A stretch of DNA of 64,000 nt from Neobacillus novalis NBRC 102450 (GCF_001591805.1 NZ_BCVP01000015.1:124001-188000), one strand, 5' to 3'; counted from the stretch's first letter, positions 36,545-45,741 are shown. Numbers and translations are program-made. The notes: a model not told the origin generated them from the letters alone.

Positions 36545-38221
36545 GTGGTTGTGGAGATAAAAAAAGAGCGGCGATACATTCTCTTCGCTTTCATTGTTCT
36601 AGCGGTCTATCTTTCTCCGCTATTTATTCTGCAGGAAAATGCCCATATCCGGGTTCATGATAATTTGGATTCAAACCTGGCGTGGTATAAGGTGTTGGCG
36701 CGAAGCGGGGAAATGTTTGGCGGCGTAAACGGGGTGATCCCGCAAATCATTAATGGACAGCTGTCGAGGAATGCCTTTGGGACCGAATACAGCATCATTG
36801 TCTGGTTGTATGCTCTCTTTCCGACAATGATTGCCTATGCCCTAAGCCAGACATTAACAAGAGTTGCCGCCTTTTTCGGCATGTATTTATTGTTAAAAAA
36901 ACATCTGCTTCCAGGTGAGCAGTGGCTGCCCTTGCAAATAGGGAGTGCCCTTGCGTTTGCCTTAACACCATTTTGGCCTTCGGGAATGCTGAGTACATTA
37001 GGGATACCGCTCGCCCTTTGGGCATTTCTTAACATTCGGAATGATGGGGGAACCTGGAAGGATTATCTGGTACTAACCTTGCTGCCTCTATATGCAAGTA
37101 TTGTTTTAGGCTTTTTCTTCTTTTTAAGTGCGATGGGGATTTTTTGGCTGACGGATTTTCTCCGGAGAAAGGGCTGGAATCTTCGCTTTTTGTTTTCGAT
37201 TGCTTATATGTCATTTATTTTTATGATTGTGGAATATCGTTTAGTTTTTTCCTTTCTCTATAAGGGAGAGCCCAATAGCCGAGATGAGTATTTTCATGCC
37301 CAGCTTCCCTTTTGGCGCGCTGTTCGGCTTTTTTTCAAAAATTACCTGTTGGGGCACACCCATGTCATGACTGTTCATAGCTTAATTATCTTGCCTGTCA
37401 CCTTATTTGCCATCTATTTGGTCTATTCGAAAAGGTTGTGGAAGCAGGAAAAGTGGTTTGTTTTTTTATTTGCCTTAAATCTTGTCTTGTCGCTCTGGTA
37501 TGCCTTTTGGTTTTATGAGGGCTGGCTCCCGTTAACGAAAAAGTTTCATTTCATGGATACCTTTAATTTTGCCCGCTATCACTTTCTACGGCCGCTTGTG
37601 ATCTATGTAAGCTTCGCTCTGGCATTAAAAATTATTTCACTACAAGGAATAAGCTGGGCGAAAACAGCAAAATGGGTTATGGTCATGCAAATTCTTTTTT
37701 TAGGGTTGTTTAATGACGAAATTATTTATCGGCAAAAGCCGACTGCCAAAGAGTTTTTCGCTGAGGAAATGTTCCATGAAATAAAGGAGCATATTGGCTT
37801 GAAGCAGGAAGAATATCGAATTGCCAGTATCGGTATTCACCCGGCGATTTCCCAGTATAACGGCTTTTACACACTGGATACCTACAATAATTTTTATCCA
37901 TTAAGCTATAAACATCAATTTAGGAAAATTATTGAAAAGGAATTAGCGGAAAATAAAACCATTCGTAACTATTTCGATCAATGGGGCGGCCGCTGTTATA
38001 TTTTCACAGCACAGCTTGGAAAGCGATATATGATCAAAAAGGATTCCAAACGCCATTTAAAAAATTTGCAATTGAATACAGATGTTTTTAAAGAAATGGG
38101 CGGCCGCTATATTTTTTCGGCGATTCCAATCGATAATGCCGCGGAAAATAGTATCAAGCTCGATAAGATATTCGAATCAAAAACGTCAGCCTGGAAAATT
38201 TACTTATATAAGACTTTATAG
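36545..38221 (+). CDS. DUF6044 multi-spanning membrane protein (YkoS-like)
   Basis: 558 residues, about 10-11 membrane segments, with an N-terminal helix followed by HIRVHDNLDSNLAWYK, then a non-membrane C-terminal part of about 160 residues. This matches the YkoS/DUF6044 group. It is followed 22 bases later by a GT2 glycosyltransferase, as in ykoS-ykoT of B. subtilis, so it probably acts as a GT-C-like glycosyltransferase or lipid-linked sugar handler. The start is GTG at 36545 with AGGGGTG seven bases upstream. Confidence 0.78.
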   Translation: MVVEIKKERRYILFAFIVLAVYLSPLFILQENAHIRVHDNLDSNLAWYKVLARSGEMFGGVNGVIPQIINGQLSRNAFGTEYSIIVWLYALFPTMIAYALSQTLTRVAAFFGMYLLLKKHLLPGEQWLPLQIGSALAFALTPFWPSGMLSTLGIPLALWAFLNIRNDGGTWKDYLVLTLLPLYASIVLGFFFFLSAMGIFWLTDFLRRKGWNLRFLFSIAYMSFIFMIVEYRLVFSFLYKGEPNSRDEYFHAQLPFWRAVRLFFKNYLLGHTHVMTVHSLIILPVTLFAIYLVYSKRLWKQEKWFVFLFALNLVLSLWYAFWFYEGWLPLTKKFHFMDTFNFARYHFLRPLVIYVSFALALKIISLQGISWAKTAKWVMVMQILFLGLFNDEIIYRQKPTAKEFFAEEMFHEIKEHIGLKQEEYRIASIGIHPAISQYNGFYTLDTYNNFYPLSYKHQFRKIIEKELAENKTIRNYFDQWGGRCYIFTAQLGKRYMIKKDSKRHLKNLQLNTDVFKEMGGRYIFSAIPIDNAAENSIKLDKIFESKTSAWKIYLYKTL

Positions 38222-38243
38222 ACATCGGGGGTTTTTAACTATT

Positions 38244-39275
38244 ATGATGGAACCAGTCCTAACCATTGTTGTGCCATGCTATAACGAGGAAGAAGTATTA
38301 CCGGAGACGATAAGTCAGCTTCAGCAGCTACTGAAAGAGCTGATTAATGATACGCTTGTGTCAAAACATAGCAAGATTCTGTTTGTTGACGATGGCAGTA
38401 AAGACCGGACATGGGAATTAATTTATAAAGAGGGGTTACGTAATGAATATGTCCGCGGATTAAAATTAGCAGGTAATGTCGGTCACCAGAACGCCTTACT
38501 CGCCGGGCTGTTTGCAGCCAAGGAGCTTTCGGATTGTGTCGTGTCTATTGATGCCGATTTGCAGGATGATATTCAGGTTATCCGCGAATTTATTTTGAAG
38601 TTCCGTGATGGCTGTGAAATTGTTTACGGTGTCCGGAAAGGCCGGGCGGCGGATACGTTCTTTAAACGGAGCACAGCACAGGGCTTTTATAAAATGATGA
38701 AAAACCTTGGTGTTAATCTTGTCTATAATCATGCTGATTTCAGGTTAATGAGCAAAAGGGCAGTCCAAGAGTTGGCAAAGTTTAATGAGGTTAACCTGTT
38801 CTTAAGAGGGATTGTTCCACTGCTTGGCTTTCGCTCAGATGTGGTTTATTATGATCGGTTAGAAAGACAAGCTGGACAAACGAAATATCCCTTAAAAAAA
38901 ATGCTCGCCTTTGCCTTTGATGGAATTACCTCCTTTTCTGTTTCACCCATACGCTTTGTCTTAGTCATTGGACTAGTTTCTTTTATTATGAGCCTTGTCT
39001 TTGGCGGCTACTTTTTAACGCTGAAATTTTTAGGAAACACCGAGACAGGCTGGACGTCGCTGATTACTTCCATTTGGCTTATCGGCGGTCTCCAATTAAT
39101 TGCAATTGGCTTGATTGGGGAATACGTCGGGAAAATTTATAAAGAGACAAAGCAGCGTCCCAAATACATTGTTGATATTGATTCCTTAAATTTGCCTGTG
39201 CCAAGGCGCCATTTGCTTCAGCAAACAGGGGAAAATGAGATGCTGGAAACAGGAATTTTGTCATCGAAAAGATAA
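38244..39275 (+). CDS. GT2 glycosyltransferase with two C-terminal TM helices (YkoT/GtrB-like)
   Basis: 343 residues. The catalytic GT-A domain has VVPCYNEEEVL, DDGSKDRT, SIDADLQDD and VNLFLRGIVPLLGF. Two membrane helices near residues 230-260 and 270-300 follow. Proteins of this type move glucose or a related sugar to undecaprenyl phosphate. It is coupled to the upstream DUF6044 gene, which could use the lipid-linked sugar. ATG codons at 38244 and 38247 are possible starts; GGGGG is about 12 bases away. Confidence 0.88.
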   Translation: MMEPVLTIVVPCYNEEEVLPETISQLQQLLKELINDTLVSKHSKILFVDDGSKDRTWELIYKEGLRNEYVRGLKLAGNVGHQNALLAGLFAAKELSDCVVSIDADLQDDIQVIREFILKFRDGCEIVYGVRKGRAADTFFKRSTAQGFYKMMKNLGVNLVYNHADFRLMSKRAVQELAKFNEVNLFLRGIVPLLGFRSDVVYYDRLERQAGQTKYPLKKMLAFAFDGITSFSVSPIRFVLVIGLVSFIMSLVFGGYFLTLKFLGNTETGWTSLITSIWLIGGLQLIAIGLIGEYVGKIYKETKQRPKYIVDIDSLNLPVPRRHLLQQTGENEMLETGILSSKR

Positions 39276-39281
39276 TTATGA

Positions 39282-39322
39282 GGAAAGAGTTTCTTTTTTG
39301 AAAAGGGAAGCTCTTTTTTATT
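39282..39322 (+). terminator. Possible terminator after the GT2 gene
   Basis: AAAGAGTTTC... / ...GAAGCTCTTT pairing with mismatches and a T run. Confidence 0.5.
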
Positions 39323-39381
39323 GTCGTACAACTCCCCCTGCCCGAATAAATATGAGGAGACAGGCTTTGGGGGGAATTTGT

Positions 39382-40008
39382 TTGAACATTTTTTTAAGCT
39401 ATATATTGTTAGGATTGTCACTGGCGGCACCGATTGGTCCGATTAATGCGGCGCAAATTGATCGGGGAATCAGACATGGCTTTATACACTCGTGGTTGAT
39501 TGGTGTTGGGGCCGTTGTGGCTGATGGCGTGTATATGCTCGTTGTTTACATAGGGGTTGTTCAATTTCTGGAAACTGCATTTATGCAAACCTTTCTCTGG
39601 TTTTTTGGCTGTTTTGTTTTGATGTACACTGGGATTGAAACGTTTATGAACGCCGGGAAGATCCAATTAGAGTATACAAGAAGCAGGGAACCGCTGATAA
39701 AATCGTTTTTTTCCGGCTTCTTTATGTCAATCTCCAATCCATTAACGATTCTGTTTTGGTTAGGAATTTACGGCTCCGTGCTTGCGAAGACAGCTGCAAC
39801 CTATGAAAGCAGCCAATTAATCCTCTACAGCAGCGCTATTTTTATTGGGCTTTTGTTATGGGATATTGCCATGGCCAGTGTGGCCAGTAGTTTTCGAAAC
39901 TATTTAACCTCTCAATTACTCGTTGTCATTTCCTTCTTGTCCAGTCTTTCGTTGATTGGCTTTGGGATTTATTTCGGGTTCCAGGCCTTTAATAATCTAT
40001 TTGGGTGA
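39382..40008 (+). CDS. LysE-family amino-acid/homoserine exporter
   Basis: 208 residues with about six membrane segments. The LysE signature is LAAPIGPINAAQIDRGIRHGF near residues 14-34; GFFMSISNPLTILFWLGIYG is the second conserved half. It exports amino acids; the substrate is unknown. The start is TTG at 39382, five bases after GGGGGGAA. An ATG at 39352 is in frame but has a poor ribosome site. Confidence 0.88.
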   Translation: MNIFLSYILLGLSLAAPIGPINAAQIDRGIRHGFIHSWLIGVGAVVADGVYMLVVYIGVVQFLETAFMQTFLWFFGCFVLMYTGIETFMNAGKIQLEYTRSREPLIKSFFSGFFMSISNPLTILFWLGIYGSVLAKTAATYESSQLILYSSAIFIGLLLWDIAMASVASSFRNYLTSQLLVVISFLSSLSLIGFGIYFGFQAFNNLFG

Positions 40009-40196
40009 AAAAGCAAGCAAAGCTTCTTATTCAGTCTGCCTGGCAATTAAAAGATAGGTTTTTGGTGGAATTAAATTTTTGGTACATAATCAAAGGCGAA
40101 ACAAATGAAAATAGAAAGGTACACTAAGAAAATGAAAAATAAAGGACGATATAGATTTTGGGACAAATGAACATTTTGATGAAAGGGGAGTAACAC

Positions 40197-40955
40197 ATGC
40201 TATCGACACAGCAGCTTGCTGAGTTACGGTTACAATTATTGCAGGAAAAGAGTGAAGTAGAAGAATATCTCAAACAAAACGATCACTTTGGATTAGAGCG
40301 AGGCCATGCGCATGAATCGGTGGGAGAGTTATCGAGCTATGATAACCACCCTGCAGATGAGGGAACCGAACTATATGAGCGTGAAAAAGATATTGCTTTA
40401 AATGAGCATTATCAAGCACAGCTGACAAATATCAAACGGGCCTTAGAGGCGATGGAAGAAGGCAGGTACGGTAAATGTGAGGTATGTGGAAAGGAGATTC
40501 CGGTAGAACGGCTGGAGGCGCTGCCGAATACCACCTTCTGTATGGAACATAGCCAGGACCAAGTCACTTCACACCAGCGTCCGGTTGAGGAAGAGGTGCT
40601 GGCACCGCCATTTGGTAAATTTGATATGGACGATAGAAAAGAAAATGTTAGCTTTGATGCTGAAGATTCCTGGCAAATTGTGGCTGCATGGGGCACATCT
40701 GATACCCCATCAGATTTAGCTTTTCCACAGGACGATTACAATGATATTTATTCTGAAGCTGATGAAAATATTGGCTACGTCGAGGACTATGAAAACTTTG
40801 TTGGTAATGACATGTATGGAAATGATATCAAGGTTTATCCCAATCCCCAGCATGAACATTATGAGGATGCCCTCGATGAAGAAGGAATTATGACTACTTT
40901 CGGCGATTTACCGGCCTATGAGCACGACCCGTATGTTGATGATGACAAACGATAA
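40197..40955 (+). CDS. YteA-type DksA/TraR zinc-finger protein
   Basis: 252 residues. The N-terminal coil has HESVGELSSYDNHPADEGTELYEREKDIAL, typical of the YteA family. The zinc site is GKCEVCGKEIPVERLEALPNTTFCMEH, where the fourth ligand position is His rather than Cys. The C-terminal half is acidic, rich in Asp, Glu and Tyr. The group is linked to sporulation in Bacillus, but no activity is proven. GGGGAG precedes the ATG. Confidence 0.87.
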   Translation: MLSTQQLAELRLQLLQEKSEVEEYLKQNDHFGLERGHAHESVGELSSYDNHPADEGTELYEREKDIALNEHYQAQLTNIKRALEAMEEGRYGKCEVCGKEIPVERLEALPNTTFCMEHSQDQVTSHQRPVEEEVLAPPFGKFDMDDRKENVSFDAEDSWQIVAAWGTSDTPSDLAFPQDDYNDIYSEADENIGYVEDYENFVGNDMYGNDIKVYPNPQHEHYEDALDEEGIMTTFGDLPAYEHDPYVDDDKR

Positions 40956-40960
40956 TAAAA

Positions 40961-40996
40961 AGAGAAAACAGCTTTCGAGCGAGAGCTGTTTTCTCT
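40961..40996. terminator. Bidirectional terminator yteA/yozQ
   Basis: AGAGAAAACAGCT / AGCTGTTTTCTCT, a perfect 13-base stem. Confidence 0.88.
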
Positions 40997-41002
40997 AATT
41001 TA

Positions 41003-41176
41003 CTACCCTTCAGAAGAATCATTGTCAGAACTAATATCGCCTTCCATGTACGAATCACTTACTTGTTCATGTGTGGTCGCTAGTCCAGAGGAAAGAGGAT
41101 CATTTTTTTGATAATCGCTTGCTTGGTAGGTACGTCCGGCGATTTCGGTAGTTGCGTTCGAATTCTTTTTTTCCAA
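41003..41176 (-). CDS. YozQ-like DUF4025 protein
   Basis: 57 residues, hydrophilic, with TYQASDYQKNDPLSSGLATTHEQVSDSYMEG, which matches the Bacillus YozQ/DUF4025 pattern. Function is unknown. TTG at 41176 is the likely start, with AAGGAG eight bases upstream; a GTG at 41185 is too close. Confidence 0.8.
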   Translation of the reverse strand: MEKKNSNATTEIAGRTYQASDYQKNDPLSSGLATTHEQVSDSYMEGDISSDNDSSEG

Positions 41177-41263
41177 AATAAACACTCCTTTTTATTGGTG
41201 TTACATCGGTATTTTCTTCTTTTTTTTAAAATTTTACTCAAAAAAATAAAGGGGTTAAAGAAA

Positions 41264-41401
41264 ATGAAACAAAAAGACAAATTTCCATCCCGCGAAGAAT
41301 TAGATCAAGCCTTTCACTTCCTGCACGACCAAATTAACAAGATTTCCGTTGTCGAGGAAGTGGAAATGATTAAAAAAGACATAGACGGGTCTGAATTATA
41401 A
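41264..41401 (+). CDS. Small hypothetical protein
   Basis: 45 residues, charged and helical (DKFPSREELDQAFHFLHDQINK, then VEEVEMIKKDIDG). No family recognised. AAAGGGG lies about eight bases before the ATG at 41264, which supports expression. It is divergent from the yozQ-like gene. Confidence 0.68.
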   Translation: MKQKDKFPSREELDQAFHFLHDQINKISVVEEVEMIKKDIDGSEL

Positions 41402-41519
41402 AAACTGCTGGGTCAAGTTTGCCTGAGGCTAACTTATCTTGAAGCGGACAAAACTTTTTCTCTAGACCCATATAGGTCAGGTTTGTTATGATTTCTAGGT
41501 GGATTCTTAGGGGTGGATA

Positions 41520-42428
41520 ATGATGGAAATGCGAGAAACGATAGCAAAAAAAGTAGCCTGGATAAGCGTAATTAGCAATCTTATTCTTACTTTAGGAAAA
41601 ATAATCATTGGTAGGTATGGAAATAGTGACGCTGTGTTTGCAGACGGAATCCATTCGGCTGCAGATGTGTTTGCCTCTGTTATTGTATTGTTGGTGATAA
41701 AAATTTCTGATAAGCCAGCAGATAAAGAACATCCGTACGGCCATGGAAAGGCCGAGGTCATCGTTTCCGAAATTATCGGCATCTTGCTGCTGCTTGTGTC
41801 CATTTATGTAGCATATGAAGGGATCAGTGGTTTATTTCAAAAAGTGGAATCACCAAGCTTTTTGGCGATGTGGGTCGCGCTCTTTTCCTTTATTACCAAA
41901 ATCATTTTATATCGAAGTTCATTACGAGTGGCTAAACAGAATCATAGCAAGGCGATTGAAGCGATTGCCTTTGATCATAAGGCAGATATCGTCGCATCGA
42001 TTGCAGCCGCAATTGGAGTACTCATTTCGATTGTGGGAGAACGGCTCGATATCCATTTCCTGCTTTACGGGGATAAGGCTGCGAGTATTTTTGTCGCCTA
42101 TTTAATTTTTAAAATTGCGAAAGAAATGTTAACAGAGGCATTTGATATCCTGCTCGAGCGTAATATAGACGGAGTGATCATTCAGGAATACATGGACATC
42201 ATTTCCGAATTTCCTGAGGTAAAGCGAATTGATCGCATTCGCGCACGGGAACATGGCCATTATGTATTAGTGGATTTACGAATAGCCATCGACCACTTCA
42301 AAACAATCAAGCAGGGGCATGATTTGGCCAAATCAATTAAAAGGAAGCTTATGGAAAATAACGATAACATCAGGGAAGTATTAATTCATTTAAATCCCTA
42401 TTTTCCTGAAGATCAACAAAATTCCTAA
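41520..42428 (+). CDS. Cation diffusion facilitator (metal efflux)
   Basis: 302 residues with about six membrane segments and a cytosolic C-terminal domain. Metal-site residues are in FADGIHSAADVFAS and HPYGHGKAEV in the first half, and AIAFDHKADI (H-x3-D) in the second. The C-terminal dimer domain has VLVDLRIAID. It exports a divalent cation in exchange for protons; which metal is not predictable. GGGGTGG lies upstream of two adjacent ATG codons. Confidence 0.92.
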   Translation: MMEMRETIAKKVAWISVISNLILTLGKIIIGRYGNSDAVFADGIHSAADVFASVIVLLVIKISDKPADKEHPYGHGKAEVIVSEIIGILLLLVSIYVAYEGISGLFQKVESPSFLAMWVALFSFITKIILYRSSLRVAKQNHSKAIEAIAFDHKADIVASIAAAIGVLISIVGERLDIHFLLYGDKAASIFVAYLIFKIAKEMLTEAFDILLERNIDGVIIQEYMDIISEFPEVKRIDRIRAREHGHYVLVDLRIAIDHFKTIKQGHDLAKSIKRKLMENNDNIREVLIHLNPYFPEDQQNS

Positions 42429-42501
42429 AAACATCTTTGAACTTTCAGGTATTACGGTTTATGATAGGGAAGGATATAAAAGTTAAAGGGAGTTGATATT
42501 T

Positions 42502-42624
42502 TTGAGTTATTCCGTTGACCCGGACCCCAAGAGGCGAGGGGAAGTCAATGTCTTTGAATGGATTGAATTGAATAGCAAGAATATCAACTCTAGAAAAGGT
42601 TATTGGCTTCCTCAAACAAAGTAA
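42502..42624 (+). CDS. Small hypothetical protein upstream of corA
   Basis: 40 residues, TTG start with AAAGGGAG about eight bases upstream, ending 16 bases before corA. The sequence is hydrophilic (SVDPDPKRRGEVNVFEWIEL, then GYWLPQTK). No family recognised. The ribosome site and position suggest a translated upstream gene; conservation is untested. Confidence 0.5.
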   Translation: MSYSVDPDPKRRGEVNVFEWIELNSKNINSRKGYWLPQTK

Positions 42625-42640
42625 GTGAGGAGGTTTTCGT

Positions 42641-43579
42641 ATGCTGGAAATATACAAAAGTACGGAAGAAAAGGTTTTAGAAAAAGTTGATGTGATTACA
42701 AAAGGCTGCTGGGTCAATATCTACGCTCCAACAGCAGAAGAAATTGCAAGGGTTTCAAATGATGCCCAGGTTGATATCGATATTATTAAAGATGCCCTCG
42801 ATGATGAGGAACGTCCGAGAATTGAACGGGATGATGGCCGGGTCTATATCATCGTCGACTTCCCTTATATCATCCATGATGAAACAGGTTTTGCCGGTTA
42901 TGAGACGATTCCAATTGGCATCATCCTAACTGATGAATGTATCATTACCGTTTCCTTAAAAGATTCACCGATATTAGAAGAATTCAGGAAAAATAGAGTG
43001 AAGGAGTTCTTTACCTTTAAAAAGACACGTTTTGCCCTGCAAATTCTTTTTGTCATTTCTTCTTATTATCTTCGTTACTTAAAACAAATTAACAAGAAAA
43101 CCAATGAAATTGAACGAGTTGTTCACCAATCGTTAAAAAATAAAGAACTATTTGCCTTTCTAACTTTAGAAAAGAGCTTGGTTTATTTTACCACTTCATT
43201 AAAATCAAATAAGGTCGTCCTCGATAAAATTTTACGCTTCAGTTATTTAAAAATGTACGAAGAAGACAAGGACTTATTAGAAGACGTGATTATTGAAAAA
43301 ACACAGGCAATTGAAATGGCGGAAACGTACCGCTCCATCTTGACGGGGATGATGAATGCCTTCGCATCGATCATTTCAAATAATCTAAACATTGTCATGA
43401 AATTTTTAACATCGATTACGATCATTTTGTCATTCCCAACGATGGTGTTCAGCCTTTTTGGAATGAATGTGGAATTACCTTTTCAAAATAATCCACACGG
43501 GTTTATTTTCACACTCATAATATGCGGCCTATTATCTACATTAGCAGCCATTATCTTTTGGAAAAAGAAATATTTCTAG
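42641..43579 (+). CDS. CorA-type magnesium/cobalt transporter
   Basis: 312 residues. A large cytosolic N-terminal funnel is followed by two C-terminal membrane helices; the GMN pore motif is in SLFGMNVELP near residue 275 and KKKYF-type basic residues end the chain. It takes up Mg2+. The closest B. subtilis relative is probably YfjQ. GTGAGGAGG lies before the ATG. Confidence 0.93.
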   Translation: MLEIYKSTEEKVLEKVDVITKGCWVNIYAPTAEEIARVSNDAQVDIDIIKDALDDEERPRIERDDGRVYIIVDFPYIIHDETGFAGYETIPIGIILTDECIITVSLKDSPILEEFRKNRVKEFFTFKKTRFALQILFVISSYYLRYLKQINKKTNEIERVVHQSLKNKELFAFLTLEKSLVYFTTSLKSNKVVLDKILRFSYLKMYEEDKDLLEDVIIEKTQAIEMAETYRSILTGMMNAFASIISNNLNIVMKFLTSITIILSFPTMVFSLFGMNVELPFQNNPHGFIFTLIICGLLSTLAAIIFWKKKYF

Positions 43580-43590
43580 ATTACCAGCCT

Positions 43591-43624
43591 AAAAACCCGC
43601 CTCTTTTATAAAGGGGCGGTTTTC
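43591..43624 (+). terminator. Terminator after corA
   Basis: AAAACCCGCCTC / GGGGCGGTTTT stem with a loop of about ten bases. Confidence 0.8.
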
Positions 43625-43731
43625 ATATTATTGCAGCGGAAGTGCTTTATATATTTTTTTTAAAAAAAATCTAGCTAAATTTTAATAAACATAAAAATTT
43701 TCCCAAGTTTTTGATGCTATTAAATTGTAAT

Positions 43732-43758
43732 CTTATCTACTATTACCGTTTAGATAAG
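43732..43758. promoter_or_regulatory. Inverted repeat upstream of the RNPP regulator
   Basis: CTTATCTA at 43732-43739 and TAGATAAG at 43751-43758, perfect 8-base arms around 11 bases, about 90 bases before the regulator start in a 270-base AT-rich gap. A candidate binding site for the regulator itself. Confidence 0.5.
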
Positions 43759-43849
43759 TATTAAAATATGGAAAAATATTCTGAATAAATTGTAAATATT
43801 GAATCTATTATAGTAAAATGGTAAGAAAAGAAAGGGGCTGGGTGGCATT

Positions 43850-45085
43850 ATGGAATTCGGTGCCCTGATTAAATTCTATCGAACGCAAAGAGGAATGACA
43901 CAAACGGAGCTGGCAAAAGGAATATGCTCTGTTCCGCATTTAAGTAAGATTGAAAACAACTCAAAAGAAGCCAATGAGGCCACGGTTTCCCTTTTACTCA
44001 AGAGACTCGAAATTAGCCTGGAAGAGATGGAAGAAAAGGAAGAAACCATTCAACTGTTGTTAAAACAGCTCAGTGAACAGATTAATTATTACTTAAAAGA
44101 CAAAGTAGACGAAGTTTATCAAGAGCTGCAGGATATGGAGCATATCATTCCATTTTCAAAATTTATTTATACGTACGAATTAACCAAATATAGGTATCTA
44201 TTATTTAAGGGATTACGAGCGGAAGCAGAATTGCAAAGAGACTTATTATTCAAACAAAAGAAAAATTTTTCCCAACATGAAGAGTATTTATTTTTATACG
44301 CAAATGCTGTACTTTTAATAGTGAAGGGACAATACAAAGCCGCCGACGAAATACTTGATGCATTGTACAATGACCCAAGTAATGAAACGGCCAAGGCAGA
44401 ATTTTTTTATTTTCGTGCCTTTGTAAAAAGTGCCCTTGAGCAATCAGGACATGCGATTCATTTTGGCAAGCTGGCATTGCAGATGTACATGAATGAGCAC
44501 AACTTTTTTCGCATTCTTCACTCCCTTATCCTCTTAGGAATTAACTACACCTACGCCAATATTTATGAAGAAGCAGAAGAATGCTTCGGGCATTTGATCC
44601 GCAACGCAGATATCCTGAAACAAGAGAAGCTATTGCCGCAGATTTATCATAATATGGGTTACTTGAAAAATAAAAAGAAAAATACAAAGGAAGCCTTGCA
44701 CTATTATGAAAAAAGCTTGGCACTAAATCCACAAAAGGATACGCATTATCTTGTAACACTGTATTCGATTGCAGAAATCAAATATGCTCTCCAGGATAAA
44801 TCCAAAGCGAAAGAGTACTTTCAAATAGTCTTTTCTTTAGCTAAGGATCTTAATAATAAGAAATATCGCCTATTAGCTGAATTTTATTTATTACACATTG
44901 TTGCTGCTGAAAAGGCATTTAAATACCTTGAATCAAAAGTTATACCATATCTTGAAGCGACCAATGAGCACCATAACGATCTGAACCGTTTTTACAAAAT
45001 GATTTCTGATTTCTATTCGCAGCAGGGAAGGTATCTGGAATCAGTAAATTATTTAAATAAAATACATGAGGAGGAAACGCAATGA
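43850..45085 (+). CDS. RNPP-type (NprR/PlcR-like) peptide-sensing regulator
   Basis: 411 residues. An XRE helix-turn-helix fills residues 4-58 (GMTQTELAKGICSVPHLSKIE), and the rest is a series of helical hairpins with clear TPR character (YHNMGYLKNKKKNTKEALHYYEKSLALNP near residues 268-296). This is the layout of NprR and PlcR, which bind a re-imported peptide in the TPR domain. The stop codon overlaps by four bases the start of a secreted propeptide gene, as expected for a cognate pair. GGGGCTGG precedes the ATG. Confidence 0.88.
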   Translation: MEFGALIKFYRTQRGMTQTELAKGICSVPHLSKIENNSKEANEATVSLLLKRLEISLEEMEEKEETIQLLLKQLSEQINYYLKDKVDEVYQELQDMEHIIPFSKFIYTYELTKYRYLLFKGLRAEAELQRDLLFKQKKNFSQHEEYLFLYANAVLLIVKGQYKAADEILDALYNDPSNETAKAEFFYFRAFVKSALEQSGHAIHFGKLALQMYMNEHNFFRILHSLILLGINYTYANIYEEAEECFGHLIRNADILKQEKLLPQIYHNMGYLKNKKKNTKEALHYYEKSLALNPQKDTHYLVTLYSIAEIKYALQDKSKAKEYFQIVFSLAKDLNNKKYRLLAEFYLLHIVAAEKAFKYLESKVIPYLEATNEHHNDLNRFYKMISDFYSQQGRYLESVNYLNKIHEEETQ

Positions 45086-45225
45086 AAAAAGCGGTAATTC
45101 TATTATTTTCACTTTCCTTACTAGTCTTTTTATCTTCGTCAAATGGTGCTGATAGTTCAAAAGCATCAGCTGATGTTGCACAAACTTCCACAATAGCAGA
45201 CCATCCAATCCTTCCGCCAATTTGA
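45082..45225 (+). CDS. Secreted signalling propeptide paired with the RNPP regulator
   Basis: 47 residues. A signal peptide (MKKAVILLLFSLSLLVFLSS-like, about 20 residues) is followed by a polar linker and the C-terminus ADHPILPPI. This is the layout of NprX/PapR propeptides, which are exported, trimmed to a 5-8 residue peptide and re-imported by Opp. GAGGAGG lies eight bases before the ATG, and the start overlaps the regulator stop as ATGA. The mature form is not known; HPILPPI is my best guess. Terminator follows. Confidence 0.8.
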   Translation: MKKAVILLFSLSLLVFLSSSNGADSSKASADVAQTSTIADHPILPPI

Positions 45226-45230
45226 TCTAG

Positions 45231-45260
45231 TCCCCCTGATTTATCAGGGGGATTTTTTTT
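45231..45260 (+). terminator. Terminator after the propeptide gene
   Basis: TCCCCCTGAT / ATCAGGGGGA perfect ten-base stem, two-base loop, then eight T. Confidence 0.93.
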
Positions 45261-45345
45261 GCTTGAAAGAATGAAATCCACGTGAAAAAGGGTATCCTAC
45301 CAATATGTGTTTAAAAATTTCGGACAAAGACTAAAGGAGGATACC

Positions 45346-45741
45346 ATGAAATCATTTGTTGTTGGTTTTCATCAAGAAGATAATGTTGATAGCATGCAGA
45401 TTCAAAAACTAAATCAAGAGGAATTTGAAAAGGCAACAGCAGGCGGTACAAGGCATTTATTTGAGCTTGACACAAACATTGGCTTTTTTGTTTTTTTCGA
45501 TGCTGCAGATATTGATGGGGATCTCTCATATATGGTACTGCAATATGAAGAGGAAAATGAAGAACCTGTTGCCTGCTACTCGTTCCAGCTGAAGGACTTT
45601 TACGAATTCATGGCGCTTTTCTTAAATGATTTGGAATTTAATGAAGAAACGGACGAAGAGGAAGAAGAATACGGCCCAATTCATCATCTGGCGCATCTAT
45701 TGTTCCATATTGTTGAGGAGGGGAAGGATCTTGAGGTCTAG
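45346..45741 (+). CDS. Acidic cytosolic protein, function unknown
   Basis: 131 residues with a Glu-rich segment near the C-terminus (ETDEEEEEYGPIHHLAH). There is no signal peptide. Alternating beta-like segments (MKSFVVGFHQ, GFFVFFDAADIDGD, YMVLQYEEE) suggest a small alpha/beta fold. I do not recognise a family. AAAGGAGG stands before the ATG at 45346. Confidence 0.75.
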   Translation: MKSFVVGFHQEDNVDSMQIQKLNQEEFEKATAGGTRHLFELDTNIGFFVFFDAADIDGDLSYMVLQYEEENEEPVACYSFQLKDFYEFMALFLNDLEFNEETDEEEEEYGPIHHLAHLLFHIVEEGKDLEV

